Part shown: in pieces, positions 22,645 through 27,319 of the stretch
Numbering within the stretch: the first letter of the stretch is position 1
Layout: each line of letters starts with the position of its first letter
IMG/VR virus record: IMGVR_UViG_3300022074_000302
Coordinates: 1-27,319 of that record
Source: a virus
Direction: 5' to 3' (one strand)
DNA: 27,319 bases
Made by a program: the position numbers and the translations under genes
The notes under the pieces: model-generated
The model's input: only the letters and a program-made list of their open reading frames with translations
The model's database searches: none
What the model was told of the DNA's origin: nothing

Positions 22645-23724
22645 ATGAGCAAGGCAGCAGAACTCGCCGCACTGATTGGTTCGCAGTCGGCGTTGTCAGA
22701 CAGAAATATGATAATCAATGGTGCGATGGCTGTTAGTCAGAGAGGAACCAGTAGCACTGGTCAGGGTGCATCTGATTTATTTCTTGTTGACCGATTTCAC
22801 CTAAACACAAACGGCAACTCTGCTGGCAGGTTCACTGTCACACAGGAGTCTGACGGCCCCAGCGGCATCCCTAATTCTTTGAAGCTGGCTTGCACCACAG
22901 CCGACACATCTATTGCAGCCAGTGAAAGGTTTTTCATTGAGCAAAGATTAGAAGGGCAAAATCTCCAACGTATGAAAAAAGGCACCAGTGATGCACAAGC
23001 AATTACTGTGTCGTTTTATGTGAAGGGCAACGCAGCGGCAACATATGTCGTAGGTATTTTCGACACTGACAACAGTCGTCAGATTGGCGCACAGTTCTCT
23101 GTAACGACATCATGGAACAGGATATCTGTTACATTCCCCGGCGATACAGGCGGTAGCGCACTAGATGATGATAATGCCGAAAGCCTGTCACTTCGTTTTT
23201 TCTTACATGCTGGCTCGACCTACACTGGCGGCACATTGCAGACAACGTGGGATACTGCGGCAGGTAATGAGCAAGTAGGCAGTGGCACCACCTCTATCTT
23301 TGACAGCACCAGCCGCACGTTTTTCTTGACAGGCGTACAGATGGAACTTGGCGAACAGGCCACGCCGTTTGAGCATCGGTCCTTTGCAGATGATTTGGCT
23401 AGGTGTCAGAGGTATTATCAAAGAATTACTGCAGATGCGTCATACACTGCTTTTGCAGCAGGGTTATGCACAACTACAACCCAAATGATTTGTGCATTAA
23501 AATATACAACAACTATGAGAGCATCACCAACTTTAACTCAAAGCAATACTGGAATAAACATCCAATCTCAAATTGCAACCGCCTCAATAGGTACAAGTTA
23601 TCTAGGAAAAGATAGTGCTTTTGTACCAGTGAATGTTTCGTCTGGATTGACGGCTGGAAATGCAGGACTTTGGAATGCCAATAATAATACAGCGGCGTAT
23701 GTAGACTTAACAGCGGAGTTATAA
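22645..23724 (+). CDS. Receptor-binding protein with jelly-roll domain and variable tip
   Basis: A 359-residue protein. NMIINGAMAVSQRG at residues 21-34 and DLFLVDRFHL, then TVSFYVKGNAAATYVVGIF and FFLTGVQMELGEQATPFEHR (about 227-246), are the hallmark order of the carbohydrate-binding-like jelly rolls common in phage adsorption proteins. The LARCQRYYQR segment ends that domain. Residues 263-359 form a beta-rich tip (TMRASPTLTQSNTG, AAYVDLTAEL). The DNA becomes markedly AT-richer from about base 23400, that is, in the tip and in the small gene that follows. This protein is the best candidate for primary host recognition. Confidence 0.76.
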   Translation: MSKAAELAALIGSQSALSDRNMIINGAMAVSQRGTSSTGQGASDLFLVDRFHLNTNGNSAGRFTVTQESDGPSGIPNSLKLACTTADTSIAASERFFIEQRLEGQNLQRMKKGTSDAQAITVSFYVKGNAAATYVVGIFDTDNSRQIGAQFSVTTSWNRISVTFPGDTGGSALDDDNAESLSLRFFLHAGSTYTGGTLQTTWDTAAGNEQVGSGTTSIFDSTSRTFFLTGVQMELGEQATPFEHRSFADDLARCQRYYQRITADASYTAFAAGLCTTTTQMICALKYTTTMRASPTLTQSNTGINIQSQIATASIGTSYLGKDSAFVPVNVSSGLTAGNAGLWNANNNTAAYVDLTAEL

Positions 23725-23726
23725 AA

Positions 23727-23897
23727 ATGTACACCAATTTAAAGTATGGTGCAGACCCACAGGGTAATAATATTTGCATTCTTTGTGATATAAATGGTGT
23801 AAATGGTGTAGTCCCTATAGACAATGAAAACTCAGATTACGCAGAAATCATGCGCCAAGTAGCTGCTGGCGACTTGACCATAGCTGACGCCGACTGA
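23727..23897 (+). CDS. 56-residue protein paired with the receptor-binding gene
   Basis: A short gene starting 2 bases after the receptor-binding stop and ending in a TGATG overlap with the next start, so it is very probably translated. The product begins MYTNLKYGADPQGNNICIL and ends EIMRQVAAGDLTIADAD, with a NGVNGV element encoded by a 9-base direct repeat. Short acidic proteins ending in a similar 'DYxxixxxvaaG' helix often follow phage receptor-binding genes and may act in their assembly; this is recollection and inference. Its AT-rich composition matches the adjacent tip and not the flanking genes. Confidence 0.66.
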   Translation: MYTNLKYGADPQGNNICILCDINGVNGVVPIDNENSDYAEIMRQVAAGDLTIADAD

Positions 23898-24097
23898 TGA
23901 AACTGACGATGGAACCCGTACTCAAAACACAGATGGAACTTGAGGCACACGAGAAGGAGTGCGCCATCAGGTATACCGCTGTCCAAGAGAAGCTAGAGGC
24001 ACTCGACAAGCGTATGTGGCGGCTTGAGGCAATGATTATGGGTAGTACGATTATGGTAGTCGCAATGGTAGTTACAGTATTTATGGGAATGAATTAG
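23897..24097 (+). CDS. Small coiled-coil protein with C-terminal membrane segment
   Basis: A 66-residue protein overlapping the previous gene by one base. A charged coiled-coil helix (KTQMELEAHEKECAIRY, VQEKLEALDKRMWRLEAMI) leads into a C-terminal hydrophobic segment (GSTIMVVAMVVTVFMGM). This plan is common for tail-anchored small phage proteins, including hemolysin XhlA-like lysis accessories. It is distant from the main lysis cassette, so either an accessory lysis role or a role in virion assembly at the membrane is possible. Confidence 0.72.
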   Translation: MKLTMEPVLKTQMELEAHEKECAIRYTAVQEKLEALDKRMWRLEAMIMGSTIMVVAMVVTVFMGMN

Positions 24098-24098
24098 T

Positions 24099-25454
24099 AT
24101 GGCCGACGTAAATAAGATATCTACCGACAGCGAACTTGCTACAGAAGTAGGAACTCTCGCTGCAGGAGAACAGGGTGGTGTACCGCAGGTTGAGGTCGTA
24201 CGTCCGACTGTAAAAACGGACGAACTACAACAAACAACCGGCGCAATGCTAACAGGTACGCCTGCCGCCGTTACGGCTCTGTCAGATATAACAGGAATAT
24301 CTGCCGTAGTTCCTACCCAACAGACCCCGAACTTGGGACAGATTGACAACGTAACCCAAATTAGTCCCGACATCACGAGTATGACAGCAGCACAGATCGA
24401 AGACGCTCGTCGTCCACAGATCGACATGACTCAAGTTCAGGGCACTGTATCCGCCGGATCACAGGCCGTAGCCGCCACAGAAGAACTCGACCAACGCGCC
24501 ACTGTTCAATACCAGCTTGGTGAGTTGCTTGGCAGCATCGAAGAGGGCAAGCCTATGCCAGCATGGGCTGCACCTGCCGTACGCAAGGTAGCCGGTGTTA
24601 TGCAGGCACGTGGCTTGGGTGCCTCGTCTATGGCTGCAGCAGCTATGACACAGGCTGTGATGGAGTCGGGTGTTGTTATCGCTGCACAAGATGCCAACAA
24701 GTACGCCACGATACAGCTACAAAATCTAAACAACAAACAACAAACTGCCCTCACCAATGCTGCCGTCGTAGCGGGAATGGACAAAGCAAATCTATCCGCT
24801 CGTTTGCAGGCTTCTGTGGTCAACGCACAGACTCTTCTTGCTACCGAAACAAAGAACCTCGACGCACGGCAACAGGGCAACACTCTATCCTACAACGCCC
24901 TAACACAAGCCCTGTTCAAGGATGCAGCAGAAGATAATGCTCGACAGCAGTTCAACGCAAAGAACGAATTGCAAGTTGAGGAGTTCTTCGCTGAGTTGGG
25001 ATCACAAGTCGAAACAGCAAACATGAACCGCATAGCGGCTACACAGCAGTTTAACGCTGGTGAAGTAAACGCTCAGTCCCAGTTCAATACGGCTATGCGC
25101 GATAACCGTGAGAAGTTCAACGCAAATATGCAATACGCTGTAGACCAGTCAAATGTTCAGTGGCGCAGGCAAGTCAATACGGCTGACACTGCCCTGCAAA
25201 ACGAAACAAATCGTATCAACACACAAAATCAGTACAATGCTAGCCAGAATGCCCTAAACAATTTGTGGCAGCGATACCGTGATGAGGCGGCGTGGTCCCT
25301 GCAAAAAACAGAGTCCTTCTTGCAAAGGCAACACGAAGTAGGCATAATGGCTATGGAATTTGCCAACTCCAAAGAACTGTATTCCAAACAACAAAAGGAT
25401 CAACTAGCTGCCGGTATTGGCAACTGGCTAGCTCTTTGGTATGCAAATAGGTAA
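24099..25454 (+). CDS. Probable internal virion/ejection protein, Asn/Gln-rich helical
   Basis: A 451-residue protein. Residues 1-120 are Thr/Val/Gln-rich and extended. Residues 140-200 are Ala-rich helix (GVMQARGLGASSMAAAAMTQ), a pattern I know from phage internal virion proteins. Residues 282-385 form a long Asn/Gln-rich helix with repeated short elements (QQFNAKNE, QQFNAGEV, SQFNTAM, EKFNANM, NQYNASQ). A C-terminal helix (WSLQKTESFLQRQHE) and IGNWLALWYANR close the protein. There is no signal peptide. Long, polar helical proteins encoded after the tail genes of podoviruses are often stored in the capsid and ejected ahead of the DNA to build a channel through the envelope. That role is inferred. 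Confidence 0.66.
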   Translation: MADVNKISTDSELATEVGTLAAGEQGGVPQVEVVRPTVKTDELQQTTGAMLTGTPAAVTALSDITGISAVVPTQQTPNLGQIDNVTQISPDITSMTAAQIEDARRPQIDMTQVQGTVSAGSQAVAATEELDQRATVQYQLGELLGSIEEGKPMPAWAAPAVRKVAGVMQARGLGASSMAAAAMTQAVMESGVVIAAQDANKYATIQLQNLNNKQQTALTNAAVVAGMDKANLSARLQASVVNAQTLLATETKNLDARQQGNTLSYNALTQALFKDAAEDNARQQFNAKNELQVEEFFAELGSQVETANMNRIAATQQFNAGEVNAQSQFNTAMRDNREKFNANMQYAVDQSNVQWRRQVNTADTALQNETNRINTQNQYNASQNALNNLWQRYRDEAAWSLQKTESFLQRQHEVGIMAMEFANSKELYSKQQKDQLAAGIGNWLALWYANR

Positions 25455-25459
25455 TTAGC

Positions 25460-25903
25460 ATGAGCATCGGAACTACTTTACTTGCAGCTTTAATTCCTGT
25501 CGGCATAGACCTAATTACTGGAAAAGGGCCGGGGCAACAGGGAACAAAGGGAGACATCGGCAAGTCCCTTGCTGATTCATTCCTGCAGAGTTCGGGATTG
25601 ACAAAGGCAAAGGATGGGCAGGCTACAGGACAGGTATTCACTCCTGCTACACCTCCCCGCCCACGTAGCGTAGCTGAATTGACTCGCGGTTCCCCGCAGA
25701 GTGCGGTGGCGCAGATGAGTGCGGCTGCTCAATTAATACAGAACAATCCCAAACTTGCTACCCGTGTTCCTGACTACATCAATGGCACATCTAATCCTCA
25801 AATGATGGACTTTCGAGCTAAGTACGGTACTTCTGCTACGATAGCGCAGGGACGTAAAACTCTCAGCACTCCGCAACCCGGAAAGATACAGGTGAGTAAA
25901 TGA
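25460..25903 (+). CDS. Hypothetical virion-region protein (147 aa)
   Basis: A 147-residue protein. The first 20 residues are hydrophobic (TLLAALIPVGIDLITG) and could insert in a membrane or form an amphipathic helix. The rest is Gly/Gln/Pro-rich and flexible (GPGQQGTKGDIGKS, FTPATPPRPRS), with one helical patch (AVAQMSAAAQLIQNNPKLA). It lies 5 bases after the ejection-type gene and overlaps the next by 4 bases (ATGA). I do not recognise the family. A small internal virion protein is the contextual guess. Confidence 0.65.
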   Translation: MSIGTTLLAALIPVGIDLITGKGPGQQGTKGDIGKSLADSFLQSSGLTKAKDGQATGQVFTPATPPRPRSVAELTRGSPQSAVAQMSAAAQLIQNNPKLATRVPDYINGTSNPQMMDFRAKYGTSATIAQGRKTLSTPQPGKIQVSK

Positions 25904-26451
25904 TGGAAGAACTCCCTCTGGCAGGCTCCATTGCAGCAAAGGACGACTTCGCTGCATCTCCACCCGGTCACAGCCTAACTATAGACAACGAGAGATGGGC
26001 GTGGGGTAAGCCTCAAGAACAAGTCGATCCCCAAGTCGTACTCGACAAAGCCGTTGACTCCATAGACGTGCCAAGCGTACGTGACGAAATGATGAAACTG
26101 TTGATGGTGGGAGCGTCTGTCGAGGCACTCGTAGAGGGATATATATTTCAAGCGTTTCAAGAGGGCGGCTTCTCTCCAGACGTAGGTTTGTTGATCAAGG
26201 GGCCACTCGCTCTATACATTGCTAGTGTGGCTGAAGAAGAGAACATACCCTATCGTATGTTTGAAAATCAAAATGCTCTAACAGAAGACGAGATGGATGA
26301 TAAGACGTTCTTTATGATGATGAGGGACAATAATCCAGCCATGTTTGAGTACGTCAACCAGAATATAAATGAAGGTATTCGAAGGGGCAATGCTCCCACT
26401 CCACCCGCCGAAGATAATTTTATAAACATGTCAGACAAGAAGGATTCATAA
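25900..26451 (+). CDS. Conserved-type virion-region protein (183 aa)
   Basis: A 183-residue acidic protein whose ATG overlaps the previous stop, with AGGTGAG as ribosome-binding site. The pattern PLAGSIAAKDDFAASPPGHS, then DNERWAWGKPQEQVDP, then DEMMKLLMVGASVEALVEG and DVGLLIKGPLALYIASVAEE looks well conserved, and I associate it with marine phage structural regions, where it is annotated only as hypothetical. Helical segments dominate residues 60-130. The Met-rich tail (TFFMMMRDNNPAMFEYV) is unusual. There is no membrane segment long enough to be sure. The gene sits between two probable internal virion proteins. Confidence 0.7.
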   Translation: MMEELPLAGSIAAKDDFAASPPGHSLTIDNERWAWGKPQEQVDPQVVLDKAVDSIDVPSVRDEMMKLLMVGASVEALVEGYIFQAFQEGGFSPDVGLLIKGPLALYIASVAEEENIPYRMFENQNALTEDEMDDKTFFMMMRDNNPAMFEYVNQNINEGIRRGNAPTPPAEDNFINMSDKKDS

Positions 26452-26454
26452 ATT

Positions 26455-27319
26455 ATGGGTATCGGTGTTGCACTAGCTACAGGACTCGTACAAGGTTTCA
26501 CGCAAAACATCGGGCGTGAATTGGAACGTCGCACGGCTGAAAAAGAAAAGCTTGAAGGATACCGTTTAGCTGTAGCAAACGCACTGATGACCGGCGGGGA
26601 TGACTTACGTAAGAGTGGTGTTGAGGCAGTGCAATCTATGATTGAGGGGGCACAGGGCCGTTTAGATAAGCAGAAGGGTATTGATCTTTTTGGTACGGCA
26701 GGAGATTCTATATTTGGTGATGAGGGGGCAGACTTCACTGACATGATAGCAAATCTCAGTGACACAACATCCTCAACTTCTTCGCTTATGATTGGACAAA
26801 ACTTTGATCTTGTTGATCATATGAGTCTCGACCTAACTGAACGTCTTGAAAAAGACAGATCAAATCCCTTGCAATTAGGGACGATTACTATGCAGGGCCT
26901 AAACCAATACTATAATAAAGTTGGTGAGGCTAAATTTATGGAAGCGTTTTCTAGTGTAGAAGACAAGAATGCTCTACGCAATGTGGTCAGAACAAGTGTT
27001 AAAAATATATCAAAGGGCGATCCCACGTCGGACTCGTTTGGTAAAGTTACAGGATTTGCCGGAGATTTTATTGCAAACTATGATTTTTATGACCGTTTCT
27101 TAGGTCTTAACAGTGATTCTGTTTTGAATGCTAATCTTGTAGAGGGTAACGCTGCAGCAGCGGAATACTATAACAGCACCCTAGAAGAGGGAGAAGATGC
27201 CGAAACAGCAGCAGATTTTATCACCATTAGCGGCACAGCGTACGGAAATTCTAGTGTTAATAGGCATGTTAGAATAGCTGAACTACAAGAACACAACATC
27301 GATATAAGCACCATAGATG
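26455..27319 (+). CDS. Probable internal virion protein, N-terminal part (3' truncated)
   Basis: The frame opens at the ATG at 26455, 3 bases after the previous stop, and is still open at the right edge, giving at least 288 residues. The start MGIGVALATGLVQGFTQNIG is a mildly hydrophobic helix, followed by a charged helix (RELERRTAEKEKLEGYRLAV). The remaining sequence is mixed helical with many Asp, Asn and Ser residues (LFGTAGDSIFGDEGADF, MSLDLTERLEKDRSN, LNQYYNKVGEAKFMEAF). Composition is AT-rich relative to the genes before it. Large proteins at this place in podovirus genomes are often ejection proteins, some with lytic transglycosylase domains, but none is visible in the portion seen. 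Confidence 0.68.
   Translation, partial: MGIGVALATGLVQGFTQNIGRELERRTAEKEKLEGYRLAVANALMTGGDDLRKSGVEAVQSMIEGAQGRLDKQKGIDLFGTAGDSIFGDEGADFTDMIANLSDTTSSTSSLMIGQNFDLVDHMSLDLTERLEKDRSNPLQLGTITMQGLNQYYNKVGEAKFMEAFSSVEDKNALRNVVRTSVKNISKGDPTSDSFGKVTGFAGDFIANYDFYDRFLGLNSDSVLNANLVEGNAAAAEYYNSTLEEGEDAETAADFITISGTAYGNSSVNRHVRIAELQEHNIDISTID

Noticed and set aside
26268-26765. Minus-strand open frame of 165 codons near the right end
   Set aside because: It is antisense to two supported + strand genes with good start signals, and its Ser/Pro-rich translation shows no domain.
1-27319. CRISPR arrays, tRNA genes, insertion sequences, integrase attachment sites
   Set aside because: No regularly spaced repeats, no cloverleaf candidate, no transposase, and no obvious att-like duplication were seen on reading; exhaustive tRNA or repeat scans could not be run.

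Overview
This window is a contiguous piece of a tailed bacteriophage genome, most likely a short-tailed (podovirus-type) marine phage. Every supported gene is on the + strand. Genes are packed tightly, with stop/start overlaps and no gap longer than about 100 bases. The gene order is that of a virion module: large terminase C-terminus, portal, scaffold, major capsid protein, decoration protein, a T7 gp11/gp12-like tail pair, fibres, then candidate internal or ejection proteins. A marine origin is inferred from gene families I associate with marine viral genomes: tiny lysine-rich proteins, an 'IYHDGSNSYI'-type fibre, and the 3TM holin. No replication, metabolic, tRNA or plasmid genes are visible. 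The host cannot be fixed; an alphaproteobacterium is a guess based on the holin type.

Region 1 (1-10102, head). The terminase C-terminus is followed by a 665-residue protein that carries a tyrosine-recombinase-like catalytic domain fused to an Ala-rich, partly hydrophobic tail. It sits between terminase and portal, which is not where an integrase is expected. Next come a 75-residue protein, the portal, a 74-residue protein overprinted on the portal's disordered tail, a 918-residue multidomain protein, scaffold, major capsid protein and a probable decoration protein. A rho-independent terminator closes the block.

Region 2 (10132-14245, accessory and lysis). A candidate promoter leads into a 229-residue conserved-type protein, five consecutive very basic small proteins (49-94 residues), and a lysis cassette: 3TM holin, a second small membrane protein, a T4-type lysozyme with intact E/D/T catalytic residues, and three further small or membrane proteins.

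Region 3 (14249-18984, tail). A sigma70-like promoter precedes a small protein, a gp11-like adaptor with a carbohydrate-binding-like beta-sandwich inserted in it, a gp12-like nozzle, and a repeat-containing fibre. Two 64-residue repeats in that fibre are nearly identical as protein in their core but heavily diverged at synonymous sites.

Region 4 (18987-27319, fibres and internal proteins). A perfect consensus promoter (TTGACA, 17 bases, TATAAT) starts a fibre/receptor-binding block: a beta-rich protein, a fibre ending in a C1q-like domain, a small accessory protein, a second fibre with a chaperone-like C-terminus, and a jelly-roll protein with an AT-rich tip followed by a 56-residue protein. 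A coiled-coil/membrane peptide and four probable virion or ejection proteins follow; the last runs off the window.

The most unusual features are the recombinase-like protein inside the head operon, the basic-protein cluster, the portal overprint, and the modular insertions in tail proteins. Family names rest on reading motifs and on memory of the families; no database search was run.
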